Source: Sphingobacterium tenebrionis
Lineage (GTDB): Bacteria > Bacteroidota > Bacteroidia > Sphingobacteriales > Sphingobacteriaceae
Assembly: GCF_037126265.1 (NCBI RefSeq)
Contig: NZ_JAYLLN010000001.1
Span: 124,001 to 188,000, forward strand
Reading direction: 5' to 3'
Length of the DNA: 64,000 nt
Part shown: positions 1 to 8,290 of the stretch, piece by piece
Layout of the letters: the number at the start of each line of letters is the position of its first letter
Position numbering within the stretch: the first letter of the stretch is position 1
The notes under the pieces: generated by a model
Seen by the model: the letters and a program-made list of their open reading frames with translations, nothing else
Databases searched by the model: none
What the model was told of the DNA's origin: nothing
Made by a program: the position numbers and the translations under genes

Positions 1-204
1 TAAGCGAAGTACAGCTAGAACCAAAAAAACCATCAATGCTTGAGAAACCCAACCCGCAAAAGCAAAATGGGAATGCGCATGCATGATGTTTTTCTGATCG
101 ATCCAAGGCAAGGGAAAAAGAAATTTCATGCGCATCATAAAACCCCACAATCCGACGATCAAAAAATTGAATACACTCCATTGTATCCAATTTCTAAAAC
201 TCAT
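1..204 (-). CDS. Partial membrane protein, heme-copper oxidase subunit I-like (N-terminal 68 residues)
   Basis: The reading frame opens at an ATG whose first base is 204 on the minus strand and stays open to the window edge, giving 68 residues. It has a hydrophobic helix near residues 11-24, then the motif MHAHSHFAFAGW at 41-52 and another hydrophobic stretch. Histidines set in a membrane helix followed by Gly-Trp recall the heme-ligand helices of heme-copper oxidase subunit I and NnrS-like proteins. A related motif (HAHAGIVGW) occurs in the protein at 8291-9562. The start lies 14 bases after the stop of the Crp-type gene, so the two are probably cotranscribed. The function is not assigned; a role near NO or N2O metabolism is inferred from position only. 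Confidence 0.7.
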   Translation of the reverse strand, partial: MSFRNWIQWSVFNFLIVGLWGFMMRMKFLFPLPWIDQKNIMHAHSHFAFAGWVSQALMVFLVLAVLRL

Positions 205-218
205 ATTTCCCAAAACTT

Positions 219-815
219 TTAACATACAAAGACTTTCCCCCGCACGATATTTAACTTTTCTTCCTTTTCCATGATTTTCATGGTTCTTATGATTGTTTCC
301 ACCCTTAAGCCGGTCATGTTGGCCAATTGCTGACGGGTCAACATTAAGCGGTTGCATTCTGGACAGATCAATCTCCTCTCCTCGTTCAACTTCTCTAATA
401 ATCCCGAGATGATTTCTTCTGGACTATGGTTACAGATCAGTTTGGTAATAAAATGTTTAAATCGAAGATCCTTAGCAATCTGTTTGGTTATCATGAGTTG
501 AATACTTCCATACTCATTTAATATCTCTAAAAATGCCGTAGTACTGATCTTTAAAATAGTGCAGCTGCTATCTGCAATGGCGGTAACCACATGCACTCCT
601 TCGTCAAGAATAGCCACCTCCCCAAAACCCTCATTGGCACAGACCATTTTGTGTAGGACTTCTTTTCCATCCTCCAAAAAGTTACTGATCCGAACTCGAC
701 CACTCTCCAATTGGTAGTAATAATTTGAAGGACTGTTCTCCCGATAAATAATCTCCCCAGCGTTCCATTTTTTGCTGCTGGCTCCTTTTTCGATTAATAG
801 TTCCACTGGGATCAT
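219..815 (-). CDS. Crp/Fnr family transcriptional regulator
   Basis: A 198-residue protein with a cyclic-nucleotide-binding-type beta roll (about residues 15-105), a long dimer helix and a C-terminal winged helix-turn-helix (about 158-185). The recognition helix reads LRVETIIRTMK. Its Glu173 and Arg177 match the Glu and Arg of the FNR E-xx-SR signature, with Ile in place of the Ser. There is no N-terminal cysteine cluster of the classical FNR 4Fe-4S type; the cysteines are at 59, 85, 128, 151, 154 and 198, with 151 and 154 forming CPEC just before the HTH. It is divergent from the nos run with an FNR-like palindrome between them, so it is the obvious candidate nos regulator. What it senses (NO, redox or other) cannot be read from sequence. 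Confidence 0.9.
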   Translation of the reverse strand: MIPVELLIEKGASSKKWNAGEIIYRENSPSNYYYQLESGRVRISNFLEDGKEVLHKMVCANEGFGEVAILDEGVHVVTAIADSSCTILKISTTAFLEILNEYGSIQLMITKQIAKDLRFKHFITKLICNHSPEEIISGLLEKLNEERRLICPECNRLMLTRQQLANMTGLRVETIIRTMKIMEKEEKLNIVRGKVFVC

Positions 816-847
816 AAATATCTTATTAGGTAAAATTCATATTAAGA

Positions 848-855
848 CAAATTTA
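848..855 (-). promoter_or_regulatory. Bacteroidota -7 promoter element for the Crp/Fnr gene
   Basis: Read on the minus strand this is TAAATTTG, an exact match to TAnnTTTG. It lies 32 bases upstream of the regulator ATG, leaving a leader of roughly 25-30 nt. No convincing -33 TTG is present. Confidence 0.45.
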
Positions 856-899
856 TCCACAATATATCGTTCCCCTACTGACATTGGTCACCCCAAATA

Positions 900-913
900 G
901 TGATTAAAATCAA
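900..913. promoter_or_regulatory. FNR/Crp-type operator in the divergent nos promoter region
   Basis: The sequence GTGATTAAAATCAA matches the FNR consensus TTGAT-N4-ATCAA at 9 of 10 positions; only the first base differs. The core TGAT-TAAA-ATCA is a perfect dyad. It lies between the leftward Crp/Fnr gene (start 815) and the rightward cytochrome c-nosZ run (start 1084), so it could act on either. It is centred about 64 bases upstream of the likely start site of the regulator, and about 130 upstream of the best rightward -7 element. Confidence 0.6.
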
Positions 914-1026
914 TTTAATTTATAACATATTGAAATAAAGGCTATTGCGATATAAAAAACGAGATTTTGAAAGAAGCCGAAACCATTTTATGATTCTACG
1001 CATAAAATCCTGGCGGAACTTGAGGA

Positions 1027-1034
1027 TAACTTTG
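1027..1034 (+). promoter_or_regulatory. Candidate -7 element of the nos run
   Basis: TAACTTTG is an exact match to TAnnTTTG, 49 bases upstream of the cytochrome c ATG. No clear -33 TTG is seen at the usual spacing, which would fit an activator-dependent promoter. That reading is inference. Confidence 0.4.
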
Positions 1035-1083
1035 TGGAAAACAAAATACACAAACATTGTAAAAAACAAAAACCAACGAAGCT

Positions 1084-1560
1084 ATGAAAAAACTAATTGT
1101 ATTCTGTTTGATGAGTTTGTTCATGTATGCATGTTCATCAAACAACAACGAGAAAAAAGAAGAGCGTACTTACGCCGAAGAGAGTGCTCCCGCAGCAAGT
1201 GATGCCAGTACATATGATCCACACCGAGGTGAAGGAAAGTTTGATAAAGTAGAAGTGGGCGAAAAACTGGATGTGGCTATGGCCAATGATGGAAAAGTGA
1301 TTGCCGATCTGAAATGTGCTTCCTGCCATAAGATGACCGATGAGAAATTGGTAGGACCAGGCTGGAAAGGCGTTTCAGAACGTAGAAAACCAGAATGGAT
1401 CATGAATTTCATCACGAATCCAGACGCCATGATCGATAAGGATCCGGAATTGCAGGCACAATTGGAAATATGTCTTGTGCGTATGCCTAATCAAAACCTA
1501 ACCGATGATGATGCTCGCAAAATCTATGAATACATGCGCCAAAATGATGGTGTAAAATAA
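1084..1560 (+). CDS. Lipoprotein monoheme cytochrome c of the nos cluster
   Basis: A 158-residue protein with an N-terminal lipoprotein signal (MYAC, lipidated Cys17), a charged linker, then a cytochrome c domain with one CASCH heme motif (Cys78, Cys81, His82). Met134 in the segment VRMPNQ is the likely distal heme ligand. It is the first gene of the run, 41 bases before nosZ, so it is the likely electron donor to NosZ, as cytochromes in clade-II nos clusters are thought to be. The mature N-terminus (CSSNNNE) lacks the K-(D/E)2 surface-export signal, so it should face the periplasm. The ATG is chosen because the signal peptide starts there. Confidence 0.9.
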   Translation: MKKLIVFCLMSLFMYACSSNNNEKKEERTYAEESAPAASDASTYDPHRGEGKFDKVEVGEKLDVAMANDGKVIADLKCASCHKMTDEKLVGPGWKGVSERRKPEWIMNFITNPDAMIDKDPELQAQLEICLVRMPNQNLTDDDARKIYEYMRQNDGVK

Positions 1561-1601
1561 TATCAAACGAGTGTTTTATTAACCTCAAAAATCATAAAAC
1601 A

Positions 1602-3590
1602 ATGGAATTAAAAAAATATTTATTAACAGGTTTAGCAGCCGCAACGCTGTTATCAACTTTCCAAGCCTGTAAGCCAAAAGGCGCAGGTGAAGCCGTGAGC
1701 GGTGGTGCTGCCGAGAAGGCATACGTAGCTCCTGGAAAATACGACGAATTCTACAATTTCGTTTCAGGTGGATTTAGTGGTCAGTTATCTGTCTACGGAT
1801 TGCCTTCAGGTAGATTGCTTCGGGTAATTCCGGTTTTCTCCCTTGACCCTGAAAAAGGATGGGGTTTCAGTGAAGAAACAAAACCGATGTTGGAAACTTC
1901 ACATGGTAATGTGCCATGGGATGATTTACACCACGTGCAATTATCTAAAACAGACGGTGAATACGATGGTAAATGGGTATTTGTCAATGCAAACAACACC
2001 CCTCGTTTAGCGCGTGTGGATCTGACCACCTTCCGTACAGCGGAGATCTTAGAACTTCCAAACAGCGGTGGTAACCACTCCTCACCTTTCATTACAGAGA
2101 ACACCGAATATGTAGTGGCTGGAACCCGCTTCTCCGTGCCTGTAGACGGAGAGTCTGGTGATGTGCCGATCAATACCTACAAGCAAAACTTCCGTGGTAC
2201 TTTAAGTTTTGTAAGTGTGAATAAGGAGAATGGAAATATGGATTTAGCCTTCCAGATTGAAACACCAGGTGTCAATTACGACTTAAGTCGCGCTGGTAAA
2301 GGGGTTTCCCACGGTTGGTTCTTCTTCTCTACCTACAATACCGAACAGGCAAATACTTTATTAGAGGTAAATGCTTCCAAAAACGACAAAGACTTTGTCT
2401 TGGCGGTAAACTGGAAAAAAGCAGAAGAATACCTGAAAGCTGGAAAGGGTAAGAAAGTTACCGGATTGAAGTATGCCCACAATAAATACGATGAGAAATC
2501 GCATACCTCAAAAACCGAATTCAAAACAGAAACCATTGTGTTGAATGCTGAAGAGTTAGAAGGATTATGTTATTACATCCCATGTCCTAAATCTCCACAC
2601 GGCGTGGATGTTGACCCTTCAGGTGAATACATCGTAGGTTCAGGAAAACTGGCCGCATTGATTCCGGTATTCTCTTTCAGCAAAATTCAAAAAGCGATCG
2701 AAGGAAAACAATTTGAAGGAAAATTTGGTGGTATTCCAATCATTAAATACGATGCTGCCTTGTATGGTGAAGTTGAAAAACCAGGTTTAGGACCATTACA
2801 CACCGAGTTTGACGGTAAAGGAAATGCGATTACATCCTTCTTCGTTTCTTCTGAATTGGTGAAATGGAACATCAAAGACTTAAAAGTACTTGACCGCGTT
2901 CCTACCTATTACTCTACTGGACACTTAATGATCCCAGGTGGTGATACCAAGAGCCCAGACGGAAAATACGTAGTGGCATATAACAAGATTACAAAAGACC
3001 GTTTCTTGCCAACTGGACCAGAACTTTCTCAAAGTGCGCAGATCTTCGACATCTCTGGTGATAAGATGCAACTGATCCTTGACTTCCCAACCATTGGTGA
3101 GCCGCACTATGCACAAGCGATCCGCGCAGAAAAGGTGAAGGATAAGAGTGTGAAAATCTTCAAGATCGAAGAAAACACTAACCCTTATGCTACCAAAGGT
3201 GAAAAAGATGCACGTGTAGAACGTAAAGGAAATCAGGTGCATGTGTACTTAACATCCATCCGTTCTCACTTTGCTCCAGACAATATCGAAGGTGTACAAT
3301 TGGGCGATGAGGTTTACTTCCACGTTACCAACATCGAACAGGATTGGGATATGCCACATGGTTTTGCAGTGAAAGGTGCCAGAAATGGTGAGCTGTTGAT
3401 CATGCCAGGTGAAACTCAAACATTGAAATGGGTACCGGATCGTATAGGCGTGTTCCCATTCTATTGTACAGACTTCTGTAGTGCGTTGCACCAAGAAATG
3501 CAGGGATATATCCGTATCTCTAAGAAAGGAAGCAATGTGCCTATTTCTTACAGTGTGGGAACAAACTTACCTAAAGAAGGTACTAACTAA
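1602..3590 (+). CDS. nosZ: Nitrous-oxide reductase NosZ, clade II, predicted lipoprotein
   Basis: A 662-residue multicopper enzyme that reduces N2O to N2 in the periplasm. The C-terminal CuA cupredoxin domain is complete: His586 (DMPHGF), then YCTDFCSALHQEM with Cys622, Cys626, His630 and Met633. The N-terminal beta-propeller carries the His-containing motifs expected for the CuZ centre: LHHVQ, NHSSPF, SHGWF, PHGVDV, PLHTEF, TGHLM and EPHYAQ. The signal peptide is Sec-type with no twin arginine, which is typical of clade II. It ends in FQAC, so Cys23 may be lipidated. The enzyme sits inside a run with its maturation genes nosL, nosD, nosF and nosY. No disrupted motif is seen, so it should be active. 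Confidence 0.97.
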   Translation: MELKKYLLTGLAAATLLSTFQACKPKGAGEAVSGGAAEKAYVAPGKYDEFYNFVSGGFSGQLSVYGLPSGRLLRVIPVFSLDPEKGWGFSEETKPMLETSHGNVPWDDLHHVQLSKTDGEYDGKWVFVNANNTPRLARVDLTTFRTAEILELPNSGGNHSSPFITENTEYVVAGTRFSVPVDGESGDVPINTYKQNFRGTLSFVSVNKENGNMDLAFQIETPGVNYDLSRAGKGVSHGWFFFSTYNTEQANTLLEVNASKNDKDFVLAVNWKKAEEYLKAGKGKKVTGLKYAHNKYDEKSHTSKTEFKTETIVLNAEELEGLCYYIPCPKSPHGVDVDPSGEYIVGSGKLAALIPVFSFSKIQKAIEGKQFEGKFGGIPIIKYDAALYGEVEKPGLGPLHTEFDGKGNAITSFFVSSELVKWNIKDLKVLDRVPTYYSTGHLMIPGGDTKSPDGKYVVAYNKITKDRFLPTGPELSQSAQIFDISGDKMQLILDFPTIGEPHYAQAIRAEKVKDKSVKIFKIEENTNPYATKGEKDARVERKGNQVHVYLTSIRSHFAPDNIEGVQLGDEVYFHVTNIEQDWDMPHGFAVKGARNGELLIMPGETQTLKWVPDRIGVFPFYCTDFCSALHQEMQGYIRISKKGSNVPISYSVGTNLPKEGTN

Positions 3591-3601
3591 ACACCATAAA
3601 G

Positions 3602-4183
3602 ATGGAAACTACAAACAAAATGTCAGCCTTACACAGAGTTTTATTGGTTCTTTGTAGCCTGGCTTTAGTAGCCGTCATCTTCCTTCCTATTTGGCGTATT
3701 GAGCTGGATGCAGCTCAATACCCCGAAGGGTTGGAATTGCAGATATACAGCCATAAACTGGCCGGTCAAGTGGAAATCATCAACGGTCTTAACCACTATA
3801 TCGGTATGAAAACCTTGCATGCAGACGATTTCGTTGAATTTACCGTGCTGCCCTATATCATTGGTTTTTTTGCCTTGGCCTTTTTGGCCGTAGGATTGGC
3901 CAATAAGCCAAAATGGGTGTATGTACTGTTCGGAGCCTTCCTGCTTTTTGGAATCGTAGCGATGGTCGATTTCTACATTTGGGAATACGATTATGGTCAC
4001 AACCTTGACCCCAACGCTCCGATCAAAGTGCCGGGAATGGCCTATCAGCCACCATTGATTGGTTACAAACAACTTTTAAATTTCGGGGCATATTCCATTC
4101 CTGATATTGGCGGTTGGATTTTTATAGGATGCGGGATCCTGTTAGCCTACTGCGCTGTTCAAGAATGGCGGAAAGCCAAATAA
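3602..4183 (+). CDS. Four-helix membrane protein of the nos cluster
   Basis: A 193-residue protein with four predicted transmembrane segments (about residues 12-30, 84-101, 107-127 and 171-187) and two longer polar loops between the first and second and the third and fourth helices. It starts 11 bases after nosZ. A small membrane protein directly after nosZ is usual in clade-II clusters and may take part in electron transfer or NosZ maturation. I see no heme or iron-sulfur motif, so no biochemical role is assigned. Confidence 0.8.
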   Translation: METTNKMSALHRVLLVLCSLALVAVIFLPIWRIELDAAQYPEGLELQIYSHKLAGQVEIINGLNHYIGMKTLHADDFVEFTVLPYIIGFFALAFLAVGLANKPKWVYVLFGAFLLFGIVAMVDFYIWEYDYGHNLDPNAPIKVPGMAYQPPLIGYKQLLNFGAYSIPDIGGWIFIGCGILLAYCAVQEWRKAK

Positions 4184-4207
4184 TAAATAAAAACAAACTC
4201 GATAATC

Positions 4208-4657
4208 ATGAAAAATTTTAGAATAATATGTATTTGCCTGAGCAGTTTGATGCTCATAATGTTAGGATTGCAAGCTTGTCAAGGAAACAATGGGCCAAAA
4301 CCGATCAAATACGGGACTGATCAATGTGCTTATTGTAAGATGACCGTCAGCGATCAACGGTTTGGAACCCAATTGCAAACCAAAAAAGGAAGGGTATATA
4401 ATTTTGATGATGTATCCTGTATGGTAGCCTTTGTGAAAGAGAGTAAGGTGAAGAAGGAAGAGGTGGCCAGTTATTATCTGCCGGATTATACCAATAATAA
4501 ATTGATGCCTGCAGAAAAAATGTTCTACCTCAAAAGCGAGGAATTGAAAAGTCCAATGCGTGGTAATGTCGCTGCATTTGGCAACAAAGCAGATTTAGAG
4601 AAAACGAAAGCATCCTTGGGAGGAAAGATCCTTACTTGGGATGATTTGTGGAAATAA
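4208..4657 (+). CDS. nosL: NosL copper-delivery lipoprotein
   Basis: A 149-residue protein with a lipoprotein signal (LQAC, Cys24), then the NosL signature CAYCKMTVSD with Cys40, Cys43 and Met45. The conserved segment VYNFDDVSCMVAFV follows at about residues 67-80. NosL proteins bind Cu(I) and hand it to apo-NosZ with the help of NosDFY. The gene lies between the membrane protein gene and nosD, 10 bases before the chosen nosD start. No surface-export signal follows the lipid Cys, in line with a periplasmic role. Confidence 0.93.
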   Translation: MKNFRIICICLSSLMLIMLGLQACQGNNGPKPIKYGTDQCAYCKMTVSDQRFGTQLQTKKGRVYNFDDVSCMVAFVKESKVKKEEVASYYLPDYTNNKLMPAEKMFYLKSEELKSPMRGNVAAFGNKADLEKTKASLGGKILTWDDLWK

Positions 4658-4667
4658 TCTGAACATT

Positions 4668-5918
4668 ATGAGAAGCTCAGCTTTGAATATAGTTGGTACA
4701 ATGATTTGTTTATTTATGGTAGTGGACATGCTACATGCCACTACCATTAAAATAGGCAAAGATCAAGCTGTAAAAACCATCAAACAAGGTATCGAGATGG
4801 CAAAGGCTGGAGATACCGTTTTGGTCAAAGCAGGATTGTACAAAGAAGGTAACATCATCGTGGATAAAGCCATAACCCTGTTGGGCGAAGGCAGACCAAC
4901 GTTAGATGCCGAAAAAAAGCATGAACCCCTATCTGTAAAATCCCCACACGTAACCATCAAAGGTTTTGAGATCAAGAATTCCGGTCATTCTTCCATGAAC
5001 GATATTGCGGGTATAAAAATCTACAATACCCATCATGTCAAAGTGATCGATAATATACTGATTGATAATTTCTTTGGGATCTATTCGCAGAACTCCAAGC
5101 ACCTGGAAATCCTGGATAATAAAATCGAGGCTTATGGAACGGCGGAACAATTGATCGGCAATGGAATACATGGTTGGAAATCAGATAGTCTGCATATTGA
5201 GAGAAATACGGTCACTGGCCATCGGGATGGCATCTACCTGGAGTTTGTAACCCATACCCATGTGTTGAATACCATCTCTGAAAAAAACCTTCGATATGGT
5301 CTGCATTTTATGTTCTCACACGATAACAGTTATGTAGGCAATACCTTCCGTGCAAATGGAGCAGGGGTGGCTGTCATGTACACCAAAAATGTACATATGG
5401 AAAACAACCTGTTCGAAGAAAACTGGGGCGATGCCTCCTACGGAATTCTCTTGAAGGACATTTCAGATAGCCAGATCATCAACAATAAATTTGATCGAAA
5501 CACCACTGGGATCTTTATGGAAGGATCCAATAGGATACATATAGACAACAACAATTTCATAGGAAATGGTTGGGGGATCAAAATCCAGGCAAGTTGTATG
5601 GACAATACATTCAAGGACAATAATTTTATGCAGAATACCTTTGATGTAGCCACTAATGGAACCTTGACCCTAAACAATTTCACCCAGAATTATTGGGATA
5701 AATATGAAGGTTATGATCTGGACAGGGATGGAATTGGCGATGTGCCGTTCAGACCGGTCAGCTTGTTTTCTATGTTGGTAGAACGATATCCTTCCGTGAT
5801 GTTACTGTTCAGGAGTTTTATGGTCACCTTATTTGACCGTTCGGAGAAGTTATTACCAAGTTTAACACCAGAGGGGCTCAAAGATGAGCAACCTCGCATG
5901 AAATCAGTGAAGGTATGA
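4668..5918 (+). CDS. nosD: NosD periplasmic copper-maturation protein
   Basis: A 416-residue protein with a signal peptide (about residues 1-24) and a long run of short parallel beta-helix (CASH-type) repeats rich in Asn and His, from about residue 45 to 350. This is the NosD family, which works with the NosFY ABC transporter to assemble CuZ in NosZ. A start at 4641 would add nine residues before the hydrophobic core and overlap nosL; the ATG at 4668 gives a standard signal peptide and is preferred. The stop overlaps the nosF start in ATGA, so the two are translationally coupled. Confidence 0.93.
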   Translation: MRSSALNIVGTMICLFMVVDMLHATTIKIGKDQAVKTIKQGIEMAKAGDTVLVKAGLYKEGNIIVDKAITLLGEGRPTLDAEKKHEPLSVKSPHVTIKGFEIKNSGHSSMNDIAGIKIYNTHHVKVIDNILIDNFFGIYSQNSKHLEILDNKIEAYGTAEQLIGNGIHGWKSDSLHIERNTVTGHRDGIYLEFVTHTHVLNTISEKNLRYGLHFMFSHDNSYVGNTFRANGAGVAVMYTKNVHMENNLFEENWGDASYGILLKDISDSQIINNKFDRNTTGIFMEGSNRIHIDNNNFIGNGWGIKIQASCMDNTFKDNNFMQNTFDVATNGTLTLNNFTQNYWDKYEGYDLDRDGIGDVPFRPVSLFSMLVERYPSVMLLFRSFMVTLFDRSEKLLPSLTPEGLKDEQPRMKSVKV

Positions 5919-6634
5919 TCCAGATTCAACATATTTCCAAAGACTTTGGCAAGTTCAAAGTGCTAAAAGATATCAATCTTGATTTGCAGGGCGGGGAATG
6001 TATTGCCTTGATTGGGCCAAATGGAAGCGGTAAAACCACCTTGATCAAATCGATCTTAGGCATGGTCGTTCCAACAGCTGGTGATATCCTGTTCGATGGA
6101 CAAAACATCCAACAGAAATGGACCTACAGGAACGAGATCGGATATATGCCCCAGATTGGGCAATATCCTGAAAACATGACCATCGGTCAGGTATTGGATA
6201 TGATGAAGGACATCCGTAAGATGCCGGAGGATACGCTGGACCTCGATCTTTTCCATTCCTTTAATCTACCCGCTTTATTGGAAAAAAGAATGGGAACCCT
6301 ATCAGGTGGGACCAGACAAAAAGTGAGTGCCTGTTTGGCATTCATGTTCAATCCTAAAGCTCTTATATTGGATGAACCAACTGCCGGGCTTGATCCCTTG
6401 TCCACCGAGATCTTAAAAGATAAGATCAAGAAAGAAATGGGGAACAATAAATTGATCATCATTAGCTCCCATGTACTCAGTGATTTGGATGACATGGTTT
6501 CCCAGATCATTTATCTACAAGATGGAAATCTGATCTTTCATAAATCACTTCATCAATTAAAAATGGATACCGGAACAGATAAGCTCTCGAAAGCGATAGC
6601 CCATATCATGTCTGTTTCCAGTCCTTCTAAATAA
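5915..6634 (+). CDS. nosF: NosF ABC transporter ATPase
   Basis: A 239-residue cytoplasmic ATPase with Walker A GPNGSGKT (34-41), signature LSGGTRQK (129-136) and Walker B LILDEP (150-155). It overlaps nosD by four bases and ends seven bases before nosY. It is the energy module of the NosDFY complex, which remodels NosL and NosZ during copper-sulfur centre assembly. All ATPase motifs are intact. Confidence 0.93.
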   Translation: MIQIQHISKDFGKFKVLKDINLDLQGGECIALIGPNGSGKTTLIKSILGMVVPTAGDILFDGQNIQQKWTYRNEIGYMPQIGQYPENMTIGQVLDMMKDIRKMPEDTLDLDLFHSFNLPALLEKRMGTLSGGTRQKVSACLAFMFNPKALILDEPTAGLDPLSTEILKDKIKKEMGNNKLIIISSHVLSDLDDMVSQIIYLQDGNLIFHKSLHQLKMDTGTDKLSKAIAHIMSVSSPSK

Positions 6635-6641
6635 GGTTCCC

Positions 6642-7409
6642 ATGAATAAAGTAATAAGATATGTCCTGGCAGATTTGTTAAGGAACAAAACCATCATATG
6701 CTATACCATTCTCCTATTTGCACTTTCCATTAGTGTTTATAGCATGGAAGATAACTATGAAAAGGGCTTGATCAGCTTATTAAATATCGTCCTTTTTGTG
6801 GTTCCTTTGATGAGTATCGTGTTTTCAAGCATATACCTGTATAACAGTTCGGAATTCATCAACCTATTGGTGAGCCAACCACTCAAAAGGACCAATATCT
6901 GGTTAAGCCTTTTTGCTGGGCTGGCCGGTGCCTTGAGTCTTTCATTTTTTATCGGTGTAGGTGTGCCTACATTGATGTATGCGTTCAGTAATTCAGGCCT
7001 GATCTTGATCGGATGCGGTCTATTGCTGTCCCTGATCTTTGTTTCCATTGCCATGTGGACCTCGGTATTGATCCGGGATAAGTCCAAAGGAATTGGGCTT
7101 GCCATTTTATTATGGCTGTATTTCGGCTTATTGTTCGATGCATTGGTCTTGTTCCTCTTGTTCCAGTTCTCCGATTATCCGATCGAGAACATGATGGTGG
7201 CCTTATCCATGTTCAATCCCATTGATATCAGTAGGATTTTGATCCTCTTGCAACTGGATCTCTCCGCCATGATGGGTTATACCGGAGCAATTTTCAGGGA
7301 TTTTTTCGGAACAGGATTAGGAATGGGGATTACCTTGGGTGTGATGTTGCTGTGGTGTCTGATCCCCCTTTGGTTATCCGTAAGGCATTTCCGGAAAAAA
7401 GATTTATAA
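6642..7409 (+). CDS. nosY: NosY ABC transporter permease
   Basis: A 255-residue integral membrane protein with about six hydrophobic helices (the first near residues 18-32, the last near 226-245) and a basic C-terminus. This is the size and pattern of NosY, an ABC-2 type permease. It follows nosF directly and should be its membrane partner. A gap of 49 bases, the largest in the nos run after nosZ, separates it from the next gene. Confidence 0.9.
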   Translation: MNKVIRYVLADLLRNKTIICYTILLFALSISVYSMEDNYEKGLISLLNIVLFVVPLMSIVFSSIYLYNSSEFINLLVSQPLKRTNIWLSLFAGLAGALSLSFFIGVGVPTLMYAFSNSGLILIGCGLLLSLIFVSIAMWTSVLIRDKSKGIGLAILLWLYFGLLFDALVLFLLFQFSDYPIENMMVALSMFNPIDISRILILLQLDLSAMMGYTGAIFRDFFGTGLGMGITLGVMLLWCLIPLWLSVRHFRKKDL

Positions 7410-7458
7410 AGAGATATTTTTCAAATGAGCATATCGAGTGCTGTTTTTAAATGTGGCC

Positions 7459-8283
7459 ATGAGGATAAACCAACATACAAAGATATCCGCGCTAATAAAA
7501 GCCAACGAATCTAGCATTGATGCTATCGCATCTATAGCCAAGCCTTTGCGTAAAATAAAAATCCCGTTATTGCGTAAATTCTTAACCCCAAGGGTATCTA
7601 TAGTCGAAGCAGCCAGTATCGCGGGTTGTGAAGTGCAGGATTTCAAACGTGTGTTGGTGCCTCTTGGTTTTATTTGGGAAGAGGGTGAGTTTGCTGAAAA
7701 TGCACAACAGGAAGTCAATAAACCTGAAAAACCAGCTTGGTTAGAGCATGCAATCATTGGTAAAGAATTGGATGTCCGTCCTATTTTATTGGGTGGGCAG
7801 GATCCTTTGAAAGAAATCCTTCACACCTATAATCAAGTGCCACCAGGTTCGGTTTTCTTGCTCATCAATTCCTTTATACCCCATCCATTGATCCCTATAC
7901 TGGAAAAGAAAGGGGCTCGATGTTTTGTGGAAGAAATGGAAACGGGAGAGACTCCTGTCTACCATTGTTATTTTTTGAAAGTGCAGCCGCTGCAAGAGTT
8001 GGCCGAACCCATTTCTTTTAGCGCTATCCATGAATTGGAGGAAATATTAAAAAATTATCCCTCGGAAAAGATCCTTTTCCTTGATGTACGAGGATTACCC
8101 ATGCCTCAACCCATGGAACAGATCCTAATGAAACTGAATAATCTACAAAAGGCTGAAATATTGTATGTACAACACCATAAGGTGCCCTTGTATCTGATGG
8201 AGGAATTGGAAAAGGAAAGATTTACCATGCGGATTGCAGAAGTAGGAGAAGGCGATGTAAGGATATTATTTTATCTAAAATAA
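7459..8283 (+). CDS. DUF1858-like plus two DUF2249-like domains, cytoplasmic
   Basis: A 274-residue soluble protein. Residues of about 25-70 resemble DUF1858 (TPRVSIVEAASIAG). Two later segments look like DUF2249: one around LDVRPILLGGQDPLKEIL and one around LFLDVRGLPMPQPMEQIL, each with the LDVRxL start and a following helix. DUF2249 proteins often sit near denitrification and NO-protection genes, and a redox or sulfur-related role has been suggested. A GTG start at 7438 is possible, but the ATG at 7459 is preferred. The downstream gene follows after 7 bases. Confidence 0.75.
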   Translation: MRINQHTKISALIKANESSIDAIASIAKPLRKIKIPLLRKFLTPRVSIVEAASIAGCEVQDFKRVLVPLGFIWEEGEFAENAQQEVNKPEKPAWLEHAIIGKELDVRPILLGGQDPLKEILHTYNQVPPGSVFLLINSFIPHPLIPILEKKGARCFVEEMETGETPVYHCYFLKVQPLQELAEPISFSAIHELEEILKNYPSEKILFLDVRGLPMPQPMEQILMKLNNLQKAEILYVQHHKVPLYLMEELEKERFTMRIAEVGEGDVRILFYLK

Positions 8284-8290
8284 AGCGAAA

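Noticed and set aside
945..1202. An 85-codon open frame overlapping the cytochrome c gene start
   Set aside because: It runs out of frame with the cytochrome, is highly basic with no family-like pattern, and crosses the promoter region.
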